Origin: an uncultured Chitinophagaceae bacterium
GTDB taxonomy: Bacteria > Bacteroidota > Bacteroidia > Chitinophagales > Chitinophagaceae
NCBI GenBank assembly: GCA_937873715.1
Contig: CALMYJ010000003.1
Coordinates: forward strand, 310,001 to 374,000
Direction: 5' to 3'
Length of the DNA: 64,000 bases
Shown: positions 54,238 to 63,129 of the stretch, one piece after another
Numbering within the stretch: position 1 is the stretch's first letter
Layout: every line of letters starts with the position of its first letter
Made by a program: the position numbers and the translations under genes
Notes under the pieces: model-generated
Databases searched by the model: none
Told to the model about the DNA's origin: nothing
Seen by the model: the letters and a program-made list of their open reading frames with translations, nothing else

Positions 54238-56976
54238 ATGCACTACCGGATTTACCAAAACTTACTCTTCATATCTTTTTTACTTTTAACGGGCCAAACG
54301 GCAATTGCACAAGATTCTATACCGGCAGTTTCTGTAAACCCCGAGTTGCTGGAAATATATAACTCCAAAATTCCCAAAGAGTATACACTTGCAGATATAC
54401 AGGTAACCGGCACAAAAATTTTTGATCCTAATCTTATCGTTTCCATCTCAGGCCTGGCCATTGGCGACAAAATACAAATTCCCGGCACAGATGCTTTTAG
54501 CAAAGCCATCACCAAGCTTTGGCGCCAAAACCTGATAGCCGATGTAGAGATATACCTTACCAATGTAGTAGACAAAAACCTTTACATCGAAATTGCTGTT
54601 ACTGAAAGGCCACGCCTTGCCGACTTCAAATTCATTGGTGTACGTAAAGGCGAAGCTGATGACCTGGCCACTAAAGTGGGCCTGGCAAAAGACAGGGTGG
54701 TTACAGAAAATATGAAGCTGAACGCCCTGGATGCTATCCGAAAATTCTTTGCCGAAAAAGGCTATCGCAATGTACAAACAGATGTGAAGCAGCAGCCCTC
54801 AGCCAGTCGGCCTAATTCAGAAGAGCTTATTTTCTACATCGATAAAGGCAATAAAGTAAAAGTAAACTCTGTACACTTTGCCGGCAATTATGATGTGCCC
54901 GATAGTAAGCTGCGCCGCCAGATGAAGGGTACCAAACAAATGAACCGCCTTACGATTCATCCCCAAAAAATTGATTACCCTTACGGCGACAGTACCGAGC
55001 AAAAAAAGTTTAAAGCATACCTGAAAGAAATGGGGCCGCTTTCTGTTTCAAAAACTAAAGAGTGGCTTGAGCCATACTTTAGGTTCAGGCCTTTTGTTTC
55101 GGCCAAGTTCAACCAGGAAAAATATGATGAGGATAAAGAAAAACTACTGGATTATTACAATGCCCAGGGCTTTAGAGATGCCGAAATTGTAAGCGACACC
55201 CAAATTAGCAATAACAAAGGCAACCTGGATATTCACTTTAAACTGAGCGAAGGCCGAAAGTATTATTTTGGCGATATCGCCTGGAGGGGCAACACAAAAT
55301 ATTCCGATTCCATACTTACGGCCATCCTCGGTATTCATAAGGGCGATATTTACAACCTTGAAATATTGAACAAGCGCCTGGGTAAACAATTATCGATGGA
55401 CGGTGGCGATATTCAAAGCCTGTATATGGATGATGGCTACCTGTTTTTTAGAATCGAGCCTGTAGAAACTTCGGTGTACAACGATACCATCGATTTTGAA
55501 ATCAGGCTGCAGGAAGGCCCGCAGGCCACCATCGGCAGGGTAGATATTACCGGCAACGATAAAACCAAAGACTTTGTAGTACGCAGGGAACTGCGTACCA
55601 TACCCGGTGAAAAATTCAGCCGTGCCGATATCATCCGTACGCAAAGGGAGTTAGGCCAGCTTGGCTTTTTTAACCCTGAAAAAATTGCCCCGAATATTGT
55701 ACCCAACTCCGATAACGGAACGGTGGATATCAACTGGGCGGTTGAAGAAAAATCGAACGACCAGCTCGAGCTTTCTGCAGGCTTTGGCGGCGGCATTGGC
55801 CTTACCGGTACGCTGGGTATTACATTCAATAACTTTTCCATCAATAATATCTTTAGAAAAAACACCTGGGATCCTTTGCCATCCGGTGGCGGACAAAGGC
55901 TAAGCGCCAGGGTACAATCCAACGGGAGGGCCTTCCGTACATACAATATTTCGTTTACCGAACCCTGGCTGGGCGGCAAAAAACGTAATTCTTTTACGGT
56001 TAGCTTTTACAACACTAAACAGTCTAACAATTTCAACCCTTTCACCGGCGCTTTTTGTCGTTCCTGCGGCGATACCTCTTACCTCAAAATAGGTGGTGCA
56101 AGTGTTTCGCTGGGCAAGCAGTTAAAATGGCCAGATGATTATTTTTCTTTAATCACTTCTATCAGTTTTCAACAATATAAACTGCGTAATTATGCCGTAA
56201 GCGGCTTTGGAGGATTGAGCAATGGCACATCTACCAACGTTAGTTTAAGGCTTGCCCTGGCCCGTAATGCCACGCAGGGCAGCCCGCTGTTTCCTACCGG
56301 GGGTTCCAACTTTTTGCTGAGCGGCCAGTTTACTTTACCCTATTCTTTAATGGGCATTACCGATCCAAAATCAGACAACCCTTATCGTCTTCCTGAATTT
56401 CACAAGTGGTTATTCACCGGAGAATATTACGTACCAATAGGCATGGCAAAAGGAGCTGAAAAAAACAGGCAGTTTATACTTAAAGTAGCTGCCAAATATG
56501 GGTTTATTGGAAAATATAACAGCGAACTGGGTATATCACCATTTGAGCGGTTCCAGGTGGGAGATGCCGGCCTCAGCAACCAGTTTGGTTTACTTGGCTT
56601 TGATATTATTGCCCACAGGGGGTATCCTATTTATGCCTCTTCTAACCCTAAAGTAAACCCGGATAATGTAAACCAAAGTGAATTTTTCACCATATTTAAT
56701 AAATACACGGTAGAGTTAAGGTACCCGTTAAGCACTAACCCCAGCAGTACCATATATGGACTTGCATTTTTTGAAGCGGCCAACGGATGGTACCAGTTTA
56801 AGGAGTATAATCCTTTCAAGCTACGCCGTTCTGCAGGGTTAGGCATGCGCTTCTTTTTGCCCATGTTTGGTTTGCTTGGCTTTGATTATGGCATTGGCTT
56901 CGACAGGATACAAGCCAATGAACCTATGAAAAACGCCTTTAAGTTTACCTTTATGCTTGGCCAGGAGCCTCAATAA
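54238..56976 (+). CDS. bamA: Outer-membrane protein assembly factor BamA
   Basis: Essential outer-membrane insertase. Residues 1-25 are a signal peptide. Five POTRA domains span ~45-480 (LADIQVTGTKIFDPNLIVSI, FKFIGVRKGEADDLATKVGL, GRVDITGNDKTKDFVVRREL). The C-terminal barrel (~500-912) begins DQLELSAGFGGGIGLTGTLG and ends KFTFMLGQEPQ; the usual C-terminal Phe is replaced, as the protein ends in Gln. Length is 912 aa. It is followed by two Skp-like chaperone genes, 26 and ~610 bases away. Confidence 0.97.
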   Translation: MHYRIYQNLLFISFLLLTGQTAIAQDSIPAVSVNPELLEIYNSKIPKEYTLADIQVTGTKIFDPNLIVSISGLAIGDKIQIPGTDAFSKAITKLWRQNLIADVEIYLTNVVDKNLYIEIAVTERPRLADFKFIGVRKGEADDLATKVGLAKDRVVTENMKLNALDAIRKFFAEKGYRNVQTDVKQQPSASRPNSEELIFYIDKGNKVKVNSVHFAGNYDVPDSKLRRQMKGTKQMNRLTIHPQKIDYPYGDSTEQKKFKAYLKEMGPLSVSKTKEWLEPYFRFRPFVSAKFNQEKYDEDKEKLLDYYNAQGFRDAEIVSDTQISNNKGNLDIHFKLSEGRKYYFGDIAWRGNTKYSDSILTAILGIHKGDIYNLEILNKRLGKQLSMDGGDIQSLYMDDGYLFFRIEPVETSVYNDTIDFEIRLQEGPQATIGRVDITGNDKTKDFVVRRELRTIPGEKFSRADIIRTQRELGQLGFFNPEKIAPNIVPNSDNGTVDINWAVEEKSNDQLELSAGFGGGIGLTGTLGITFNNFSINNIFRKNTWDPLPSGGGQRLSARVQSNGRAFRTYNISFTEPWLGGKKRNSFTVSFYNTKQSNNFNPFTGAFCRSCGDTSYLKIGGASVSLGKQLKWPDDYFSLITSISFQQYKLRNYAVSGFGGLSNGTSTNVSLRLALARNATQGSPLFPTGGSNFLLSGQFTLPYSLMGITDPKSDNPYRLPEFHKWLFTGEYYVPIGMAKGAEKNRQFILKVAAKYGFIGKYNSELGISPFERFQVGDAGLSNQFGLLGFDIIAHRGYPIYASSNPKVNPDNVNQSEFFTIFNKYTVELRYPLSTNPSSTIYGLAFFEAANGWYQFKEYNPFKLRRSAGLGMRFFLPMFGLLGFDYGIGFDRIQANEPMKNAFKFTFMLGQEPQ

Positions 56977-57002
56977 TTATATACACCTTAAAAAACAGTG
57001 TT

Positions 57003-57515
57003 ATGAAAAAATTACTCCTATCTGTTAGCTTATTGCTGGCTGTACTGTGCACTGCTTCCGCACAACGCTATGCTGTAATTGACTCTAAATATATTTTGGA
57101 AAAAATGCCAGACTATAAGGAAGCACAAGCAAAGCTCGACCAGTTTAGCGCACAATGGCAGCAGGAAATTGAAAAAAAACAGGCCGACCTGGACAAAATG
57201 TATAAGGATTACGATGCCGAGCAGGTAATGCTTAGTGATGAGCTACGCAAAAAAAGAGAAGATGAATTATTTAACCGGGATAAAGAATTGCGTGACCTGC
57301 AACGCAAACGTTTTGGCTTTGAAGGCGACCTGTTTAAAAAAAGACAGGAACTCATAAAACCCATACAGGATAAAGTATATACTGCAATTCAAAAGCTGGC
57401 CGTTGAAAAATCCTACGATTTTATTTTGGATAAAAGTGAGGGAATTACTGTTATATTTGCCGACCCCAAACTGGACCGCAGCGATGATGTACTCAAATAC
57501 CTGGGTGTTAAATAA
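57003..57515 (+). CDS. OmpH/Skp family periplasmic chaperone, copy 1
   Basis: A 170-residue exported chaperone for outer-membrane proteins. Residues 1-20 are a signal peptide (LLLSVSLLLAVLCTASAQ). YAVIDSKYILEKMPDYKEAQ is the N-terminal strand/helix; the middle (~60-125) is a charged coiled coil rich in Lys, Glu and Asp. The C-terminal SYDFILDKSEGITVIFADPK is typical of the family. It is adjacent to a second copy and to bamA, consistent with outer-membrane assembly. Confidence 0.95.
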   Translation: MKKLLLSVSLLLAVLCTASAQRYAVIDSKYILEKMPDYKEAQAKLDQFSAQWQQEIEKKQADLDKMYKDYDAEQVMLSDELRKKREDELFNRDKELRDLQRKRFGFEGDLFKKRQELIKPIQDKVYTAIQKLAVEKSYDFILDKSEGITVIFADPKLDRSDDVLKYLGVK

Positions 57516-57587
57516 TTTATAACGAGCTATTTTAATGCAGCCTTTGCGGCTGTTCACACTACTAAAAAAACAAACAGTTACAACACA

Positions 57588-58148
57588 ATGAAACATTTAC
57601 TTACAGCAACTTTTGTAATGATTTTTTCGGTACTGGGCTTAATGGATGCCGCTACAGCACAAACTAAAATTGGCTACATCAGCACAGAAGAATTAATTGG
57701 CTCTATGCCCGAGGCAGAAAAAGCTAATGGCCAATTACAGGATTATCAAACCTCTTTACAGGAACAAGGCAATGAATACTTAAGAGAATTAAGTGAAAAA
57801 GACAGTGTTTTCCAGGCCGACTCTTCCAAATATTCACAAGCTACTAAAGAGTTGAAAAGAAACGACCTTATTGCTTTATACCAAAAAGTACAGGGTTGGA
57901 ACCAAACCATGCAGCAACTGCTGCAGCAAAAAACACAGGAATTGCTGGTACCCCTCAGGAGCAAAGCATTTGAAGCCATTAAAGCTGTAGCTAAAGAAAG
58001 TGGCTACGCTTATGTGCTGGATGAATCGGCCATACTGGTAGGCCCTCCCGGCGACGATTTGCTTCCTTTAGTAAAAAAGAAATTGGGCATAAAAGAAAAA
58101 ACAGCCCCGGCTGCTACAGGCCCTGCTGGCGCCAAACCCAAGCAATAA
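57588..58148 (+). CDS. OmpH/Skp family periplasmic chaperone, copy 2
   Basis: A 186-residue paralogue of the preceding gene. Signal peptide ~1-23; KIGYISTEELIGSMPEAEKA; then a Gln/Leu-rich coiled coil (QTSLQEQGNEYLRELSEKDS) and the C-terminal SGYAYVLDESAILVGPPGDD. It has an extra ~20-residue Ala/Pro/Lys tail. Tandem OmpH copies after bamA are common in Bacteroidota, as I recall. It is followed by murI. Confidence 0.95.
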   Translation: MKHLLTATFVMIFSVLGLMDAATAQTKIGYISTEELIGSMPEAEKANGQLQDYQTSLQEQGNEYLRELSEKDSVFQADSSKYSQATKELKRNDLIALYQKVQGWNQTMQQLLQQKTQELLVPLRSKAFEAIKAVAKESGYAYVLDESAILVGPPGDDLLPLVKKKLGIKEKTAPAATGPAGAKPKQ

Positions 58149-58197
58149 GATTTTTATACAAATACAGGCAAAGCCATCCTTTACCGGGTGGCTTTCT

Positions 58198-58205
58198 TAT
58201 TTTTG
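58198..58205 (+). promoter_or_regulatory. -7 box directly before murI
   Basis: TATTTTTG, a perfect TAnnTTTG match, with four bases before the murI ATG. This suggests a leaderless murI mRNA. Confidence 0.5.
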
Positions 58206-58209
58206 ACGC

Positions 58210-59031
58210 ATGAGTAAAGGGCCGATTGGTATTTTCGATAGCGGCTATGGCGGGCTTACCGTTTTAAAAGAAATCACTGCCCGGCTGCCGCAGTACAAAT
58301 ACATATACCTGGGTGATAATGCCCGGTCGCCCTACGGCACCCGGAGTTTTGATACCGTGTATCAATACACCCTGCAGTGTGTGCAATGGTTTTTTAAGCA
58401 GGGATGCCCGTTGGTAATACTTGCCTGCAACACTGCATCAGCCAAAGCACTGCGTACCATACAGCAAAATGATTTGCCCAAGGCTGGTAGCGGCAAAAGG
58501 GTGCTGGGGGTTATCCGCCCTACTTCCGAAGTAATTGGCCAGTACAGCCAAACCAGGCATATCGGTATACTGGGCACCAGCGGTACTGTACAGTCTGGCT
58601 CTTACCTTATAGAAATTGAAAAGTTTTTTCCGGGCACCAAAGTGTACCAGCAGGCCTGCCCCATGTGGGTACCCCTGGTAGAAAATAATGAACACCTTAC
58701 CCCCGGAGCGGATTATTTTATACAAAAAGATATTGCCGCTTTACTAAGCCAGTCCTCAAAAATTGATACTGTTCTGCTGGGCTGCACCCATTACCCCCTG
58801 TTGTTGAATAAAATAAAACAATACCTGCCGCCACAAACCACCATCCTTTCGCAGGGAAAAATTGTAGCCGACAGCCTGGCCGATTACCTGCAGCGGCACA
58901 CCGAAATAGAGAAAAACTGCATGCAGGGTGGCGCACCCGATTTTTATACCACCGATGATGCGGCAGACTTCAATGCAAAAGCCGCCATTTTTTACCAGCA
59001 GCCGGTACAGGCTAAGCACCTGGCGCTTTAA
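58210..59031 (+). CDS. murI: Glutamate racemase
   Basis: Supplies D-glutamate for peptidoglycan. The two catalytic Cys are C73 in ILACNTASAKA and one in VLLGCTHYPLLL. The N-terminus IGIFDSGYGGLTVLKEI is the family signature. Length is 273 aa. The ATG is fixed by the conserved start and lies immediately after a -7 box. It closes the bamA-ompH-ompH-murI block. Confidence 0.97.
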   Translation: MSKGPIGIFDSGYGGLTVLKEITARLPQYKYIYLGDNARSPYGTRSFDTVYQYTLQCVQWFFKQGCPLVILACNTASAKALRTIQQNDLPKAGSGKRVLGVIRPTSEVIGQYSQTRHIGILGTSGTVQSGSYLIEIEKFFPGTKVYQQACPMWVPLVENNEHLTPGADYFIQKDIAALLSQSSKIDTVLLGCTHYPLLLNKIKQYLPPQTTILSQGKIVADSLADYLQRHTEIEKNCMQGGAPDFYTTDDAADFNAKAAIFYQQPVQAKHLAL

Positions 59032-59078
59032 ATTCAAAAAACTTTCCATTTTAAACCCGATACTAACAAGTTTTCCCC

Positions 59079-59086
59079 TACCTTTG
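59079..59086 (+). promoter_or_regulatory. -7 box of rpmH
   Basis: TACCTTTG, a perfect TAnnTTTG match, ~92 bases before the rpmH ATG. Confidence 0.5.
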
Positions 59087-59177
59087 CCGTCCTTTCACAA
59101 GCAACGGGGATGGTGCCCTGATGATTGTAATCAAAAGCGTTTTTAAAAACATTTTTTAAAAGGAAAATTGTAATACA

Positions 59178-59345
59178 ATGCCAGGTAAAAAAAGAACATT
59201 TCAGCCCCACGTACGCCGCCGCAAATCGGTACATGGTTTCCGCAAGCGTATGCAATCTGCCAATGGCCGTAAAGTGCTGGCCAGCCGCAGGGCAAAGGGC
59301 CGTCATAAACTCTCTGTTTCCGACGAACGTTTCGGTAAAAAATAA
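59178..59345 (+). CDS. rpmH: Ribosomal protein L34
   Basis: A 55-residue basic protein of the large ribosomal subunit. The sequence starts [20 protein letters not shown] and continues [20 protein letters not shown], a typical L34 with a slight C-terminal extension ([10 protein letters not shown]). It is first in the classic rpmH-rnpA-yidD group. A terminator (59371-59401) separates it from rnpA, allowing excess L34 transcript. Confidence 0.98.
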   Translation: MPGKKRTFQPHVRRRKSVHGFRKRMQSANGRKVLASRRAKGRHKLSVSDERFGKK

Positions 59346-59370
59346 ACCACAGTTTATCTAAAACATATTT

Positions 59371-59401
59371 AAGCCCCGGCCATTATCACCGGGGCTTTTT
59401 T
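59371..59401 (+). terminator. Rho-independent terminator of rpmH
   Basis: AAGCCCCGG pairs perfectly with CCGGGGCTT around a nine-base loop; the T-run after the stem extends to 59401 and overlaps the next -7 box. Confidence 0.9.
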
Positions 59402-59408
59402 AATTTTG
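59401..59408 (+). promoter_or_regulatory. Candidate -7 box for rnpA
   Basis: TAATTTTG fits TAnnTTTG and lies five bases before the TTG start of rnpA; it overlaps the end of the rpmH terminator. Confidence 0.4.
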
Positions 59409-59413
59409 AACTG

Positions 59414-59824
59414 TTGCAAACAAAACAACGATATACATTAGGCAAATCCGAAAGGCTCAAAAGCCGCAAAGCCATTGAGCAGTTGTTTTCCGGGGGAAAA
59501 TCTTTTGCCGTTTTTCCATTTAAAGTAATTTATGGGTTTGAAAACTGGCAAATAACACCGCTTTGCGCCGCATTTAGTGTAAGTAAAAGGCATTTTAAAA
59601 AAGCCACTGACCGCAACAGGGTAAAAAGGTTGATGAGGGAGGCCTGGCGCCTGCAAAAAAACACCCTGCAAAACGAACTTTCCAGTCAACAGCAAAAGCT
59701 CAGCGTTTTTTTAATATACACCGGCAATACATTGCCGGATTATACATTGCTGTTCGAAAAAACTGCAGCCATACTTAAAAAGCTACAAAAACTGGCAAAT
59801 GAAAAAACTGCTGCCGGCACTTAG
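59414..59824 (+). CDS. rnpA: Ribonuclease P protein component
   Basis: Protein subunit of RNase P, which matures the 5' ends of tRNAs. The family signature is [20 protein letters not shown]. Other parts: [20 protein letters not shown] at the N-terminus and [12 protein letters not shown]. Start is TTG at 59414; no ATG is available before the conserved part. Length is 136 aa. Its end overlaps yidD by 26 bases. Confidence 0.95.
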   Translation: MQTKQRYTLGKSERLKSRKAIEQLFSGGKSFAVFPFKVIYGFENWQITPLCAAFSVSKRHFKKATDRNRVKRLMREAWRLQKNTLQNELSSQQQKLSVFLIYTGNTLPDYTLLFEKTAAILKKLQKLANEKTAAGT

Positions 59825-60029
59825 CCTGCCGTTTATACTGCTCATTAAATTATACCAGTGGATAGTATCGCCCTGGCTGGGCAACAAATGCCGCTATACC
59901 CCTACCTGTTCCCATTATGGTATTGAAGCATTAAAAAAATACGGCCCGGTAAAAGGCCTGTGGCTCACCATAAAAAGAGTGGCCCGCTGCCATCCCTGGG
60001 GTGGGCATGGATACGATCCGGTGCCGTAA
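59799..60029 (+). CDS. yidD: Membrane protein insertion efficiency factor YidD
   Basis: A 76-residue protein that assists insertion of inner-membrane proteins by YidC. Motifs: [35 protein letters not shown] and [12 protein letters not shown]. It has one amphipathic N-terminal segment. It overlaps rnpA by 26 bases in another frame, as in many bacteria. yidC is not in the window. A perfect hairpin separates it from the convergent Hsp20 gene. Confidence 0.96.
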   Translation: MKKLLPALSLPFILLIKLYQWIVSPWLGNKCRYTPTCSHYGIEALKKYGPVKGLWLTIKRVARCHPWGGHGYDPVP

Positions 60030-60039
60030 TAAAACAAAT

Positions 60040-60062
60040 AACGGGCGCCTTTGGCGCCCGTT
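60040..60062. terminator. Hairpin between yidD and the Hsp20 gene
   Basis: AACGGGCGCC and GGCGCCCGTT form a perfect 10-bp stem around TTT, between two convergent genes. There is no long T-run, but the position suggests a shared terminator. Confidence 0.75.
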
Positions 60063-60082
60063 AACCGCAAATAATACTCCTC

Positions 60083-60481
60083 TTAATTTACCACTATCTC
60101 TTTTCGCTCTGCTTTAGTATCGGCTACTACCGGCAGCGATACCTGCAGCACACCATCGGCATATTTGGCCGAAATAGCAGTTTTGTCGATGCTTTCATCT
60201 AATGTAAAGCTGCGTTTAAAACCTCCCCGGCTGTACTCCCGTACAATCCATTCAGGGCGGGGAAAGCCCTCGGGTGGTGTGTAAGAAATAGTTAACTCAT
60301 CTCCTTTCACATCAATGTGAAAGTGTTCTTTAATACGTCCGGGTGCAAATACCAGCATTTCAAAACTCTTGTCAGTTTTGTAAATGTTTACTGCTGCCCG
60401 TTGCATGGAGCGGATAAATCCCGGCCTGGCGGAATTTCCGTAACTGTTGCCTTTTGCGGCACATGACTGATTGTAGTGCAT
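60083..60481 (-). CDS. Hsp20/alpha-crystallin family small heat-shock protein
   Basis: ATP-independent holdase. The alpha-crystallin domain covers ~30-125: AVNIYKTDKSFEMLVFAPGR, FHIDVKGDELTISY, RGGFKRSFTLDESIDKTAIS and the signature ADGVLQVSLP. The C-terminal tail holds KEIVV, an I-x-V-type motif. Length is 132 aa. The N-terminal arm is short (~25 residues). No heat-shock element was identified upstream. Confidence 0.93.
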   Translation of the reverse strand: MHYNQSCAAKGNSYGNSARPGFIRSMQRAAVNIYKTDKSFEMLVFAPGRIKEHFHIDVKGDELTISYTPPEGFPRPEWIVREYSRGGFKRSFTLDESIDKTAISAKYADGVLQVSLPVVADTKAERKEIVVN

Positions 60482-60585
60482 GTTTTTCTTTTTTTAGTGA
60501 AAAAAATTGTTTTCAGCTTTATGCAGAAAAAACAATGCCGCAGTATAACACCTGCAAATCTGTCATTGGCAAAACAAAACCACCG

Positions 60586-60879
60586 CTACGCTGTATGATG
60601 TGTTCCCGTATCTGAATGCCCCAGGCTTTTGCCCGGGCTTACCACATCCCTCACCATTTGTTTCAACTCCTTTATTTCCGGAAAACCGCCGTATTCCTTG
60701 CGGTCAAATATTTTTTTATCGTTAATGCTTATGGTGTACCTGCCGCTAACTGCACTGGGCTGCAGGGTTACGCCATGCAGGTCTTCTTCAAATGTGGTTA
60801 AAAACTCCTGGGCCATATAGGCCGCCCTCAGCAGCCAGTGGCATTTAGGGCAGTATTCGATAGTAATAACCGGTTTCAT
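60586..60879 (-). CDS. Rdx/SelW-SelT-SelH family redox protein
   Basis: A 97-residue thioredoxin-like protein. ITIEYCPKCHWLLRAAYMAQ shows the redox Cys-x2-Cys near residue 10. LHGVTLQPSAVSGRYTISIN followed by DKKIFDRKEYGGFPEIKELK is typical of the family, in Cys rather than Sec form. The partner is unknown. It is divergent from uvrB, with ~96 bases between. Confidence 0.9.
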   Translation of the reverse strand: MKPVITIEYCPKCHWLLRAAYMAQEFLTTFEEDLHGVTLQPSAVSGRYTISINDKKIFDRKEYGGFPEIKELKQMVRDVVSPGKSLGHSDTGTHHTA

Positions 60880-60975
60880 ACAAAAAAATTTAGGGGTTAG
60901 GTATGCTGGCGGTAAAGGTAAATATTGGCCCGGTTATTCTTCCTGTAATAATTAATTTGCAGTAAAATACACACT

Positions 60976-63015
60976 GTGTCATTTCAACTGCAAGCACCAT
61001 ACAGCCCGGCAGGCGACCAGCCCGAAGCCATCCGCCAGCTCACCGCCGGGTTGCTGGAAGGTGAAAAATACCAAACCCTGTTGGGTGTAACCGGCAGCGG
61101 TAAAACATTTACCATTGCCAATGTTATTCAAAATGTACAGCGACCCACCCTGGTGCTTACCCACAACAAAACCCTGGTGGCACAACTATATGGCGAATTC
61201 AGGCAGTTTTTCCCGGATAATGCCGTTGGCTATTTCGTAAGTTATTACGATTATTACCAGCCTGAGGCATACCTACCCGTTAGTAATACCTATATTGAGA
61301 AAGACCTGAGCATTAATGAAGAGCTGGATAAACTGCGCCTGCAGGCTACAGCACAATTACTCAGCGGCCGCAGGGATATTATTGTAGTGGCCAGCGTAAG
61401 CTGTATATACGGCATGGGCAACCCCACCGAATTTGAAAACGGCATTGTGCGTATCCATAAAGGGCAGGTGATTTCCCGGCAGGGCTTTTTACACAGCCTG
61501 GTTAACAGCCTGTACAGCCGCAGCCAGGGAGATTTTACAAGGGGCACTTTTCGGGTAAAAGGCGATACGGTGGATATTAACCTGCCTTATGTGGACTATG
61601 GCTACCGCATTACTTTTTTTGGCGATGAAATTGAAAGCATCGAAACGCTGGAACTTAGCACGGGCAAACGTATTGCCGCTGTGGATAATGCCGCCATTTT
61701 TCCGGCCAACCTGTACCTGGCACCAAAAGAAATATTGCAGCAGGTGATATTTGAAATACAGGACGAAACTGCAGCACAGGTGGAGTATTTTAAAAAGGCC
61801 GGTAAATTTATTGAAGCGCAACGCCTTAGTGAAAGGGTGCAGTACGACCTTGAAATGATACGGGAACTGGGCTACTGCAATGGCATTGAAAATTATTCCC
61901 GTTTTTTCGACCGGCGAAAGCCCGGCACCCGGCCTTTTTGCCTGCTCGATTATTTCCCCAAAGATTTTTTATGTGTAATAGACGAAAGCCATCAAACCAT
62001 ACCCCAGGTTAGTGGCATGTATGGCGGCGACAGAAGCCGTAAACTAATATTGGTGGATTATGGGTTTCGCCTGCCTTCGGCACTGGATAACCGGCCACTT
62101 AATTTTCATGAGTTTGAAAACATGCTGCATCAAACCATTTATGTAAGCGCCACCCCCGGCGATTACGAACTGGATAAAACCGGCGGCGTGGTGGTGGAGC
62201 AGGTGGTACGCCCCACCGGCCTGCTTGACCCCCCCATAGAAGTAAGACCATCGCTGAACCAGATTGACGATTTGCTGGATGAAATTGATAAACGGGTTAC
62301 CAAAGGCGACCGGGTGCTGGTAACCACCCTTACCAAACGCATGGCAGAGGAAATGGATAAATACCTGCACCGCATCAATATCAAAAGTAAATACATACAC
62401 AGCGAAGTGGATGCCCTGGAAAGAGTGGAAATATTAAGAGAACTGCGACTGGGTGTAATTGATGTACTGGTGGGGGTAAACCTGTTAAGGGAAGGGCTCG
62501 ATTTGCCTGAAGTATCTTTAGTCGCAATTTTGGATGCCGATAAAGAAGGCTACCTGCGTAATGAAAAAAGCCTTACCCAAACCGCAGGCCGGGCGGCACG
62601 AAATGTGGATGGCCTCGTAATTTTTTATGCCGATAAAATTACCGAGAGCATGCAAAAAACCATTGATGAAACCACACGCCGAAGGGAAAAACAAATAGCC
62701 TATAATATTGAGCATGGCATAACACCCAAAACGGTTACCAAAAGCAAAGAGCAGGTTTTTGCACAAACCAGCGTGCTGGATATTAAAGGATTTGATGAAA
62801 CCAATGCTTATGCTATAGGTAATGATCAGGATATTGTAACCATCGCCGCTGAAGAAACAGAAGAATACCTGACCATACCCAAAATGGAAAAGAAGATAGC
62901 GGCCGTAAAAAAATCGATGGAAAAAGCGGCAAAGGATATGGATTTTATGGAAGCAGCGAAGTTGAGAGACGAAATGTTTCGGCTGCAAAAGCAGTTGGAG
63001 GAGATGAAAGGGTAG
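60976..63015 (+). CDS. uvrB: Excinuclease ABC subunit B
   Basis: Damage-verifying helicase of nucleotide excision repair. The Walker A is LLGVTGSGKTFTIANVI, followed by the beta-hairpin segment YYDYYQPEAYLPVSNTYIEK. Later motifs: VIDESHQTIPQ, YVSATPGDYEL, LVGVNLLREGLDLPEV and QTAGRAARNVDG. The C-terminal UvrC-binding UVR domain is present (KAAKDMDFMEAAKLRDEMFR). Start is GTG at 60976. Length (679 aa) is normal. A terminator follows at 63039-63090. Confidence 0.98.
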   Translation: MSFQLQAPYSPAGDQPEAIRQLTAGLLEGEKYQTLLGVTGSGKTFTIANVIQNVQRPTLVLTHNKTLVAQLYGEFRQFFPDNAVGYFVSYYDYYQPEAYLPVSNTYIEKDLSINEELDKLRLQATAQLLSGRRDIIVVASVSCIYGMGNPTEFENGIVRIHKGQVISRQGFLHSLVNSLYSRSQGDFTRGTFRVKGDTVDINLPYVDYGYRITFFGDEIESIETLELSTGKRIAAVDNAAIFPANLYLAPKEILQQVIFEIQDETAAQVEYFKKAGKFIEAQRLSERVQYDLEMIRELGYCNGIENYSRFFDRRKPGTRPFCLLDYFPKDFLCVIDESHQTIPQVSGMYGGDRSRKLILVDYGFRLPSALDNRPLNFHEFENMLHQTIYVSATPGDYELDKTGGVVVEQVVRPTGLLDPPIEVRPSLNQIDDLLDEIDKRVTKGDRVLVTTLTKRMAEEMDKYLHRINIKSKYIHSEVDALERVEILRELRLGVIDVLVGVNLLREGLDLPEVSLVAILDADKEGYLRNEKSLTQTAGRAARNVDGLVIFYADKITESMQKTIDETTRRREKQIAYNIEHGITPKTVTKSKEQVFAQTSVLDIKGFDETNAYAIGNDQDIVTIAAEETEEYLTIPKMEKKIAAVKKSMEKAAKDMDFMEAAKLRDEMFRLQKQLEEMKG

Positions 63016-63038
63016 GTCCAACGATTTAAACCATTTTG

Positions 63039-63090
63039 AGCCGGTACCTGGTTATTTTTTTACTATCACTTACCAGCACCGGCTTTCTTT
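63039..63090 (+). terminator. Probable terminator of uvrB
   Basis: AGCCGGT pairs with ACCGGCT and, after a small internal loop, CTGGT with ACCAG; the loop is AT-rich and TTTCTTT follows the stem. Confidence 0.75.
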
Positions 63091-63129
63091 AAAAGATTTT
63101 ATTACCTTAATCCCTCAATTGTATGTATT

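Noticed and set aside
55437..55979. A 180-codon open frame opposite bamA
   Set aside because: bamA POTRA and barrel sequence explains the region and no protein family fits the antisense frame.
59178..60029. A chromosome replication origin near rpmH-rnpA-yidD
   Set aside because: No dnaA gene, DnaA-box cluster or AT-rich unwinding region was seen; in Bacteroidota this gene group is often away from oriC.
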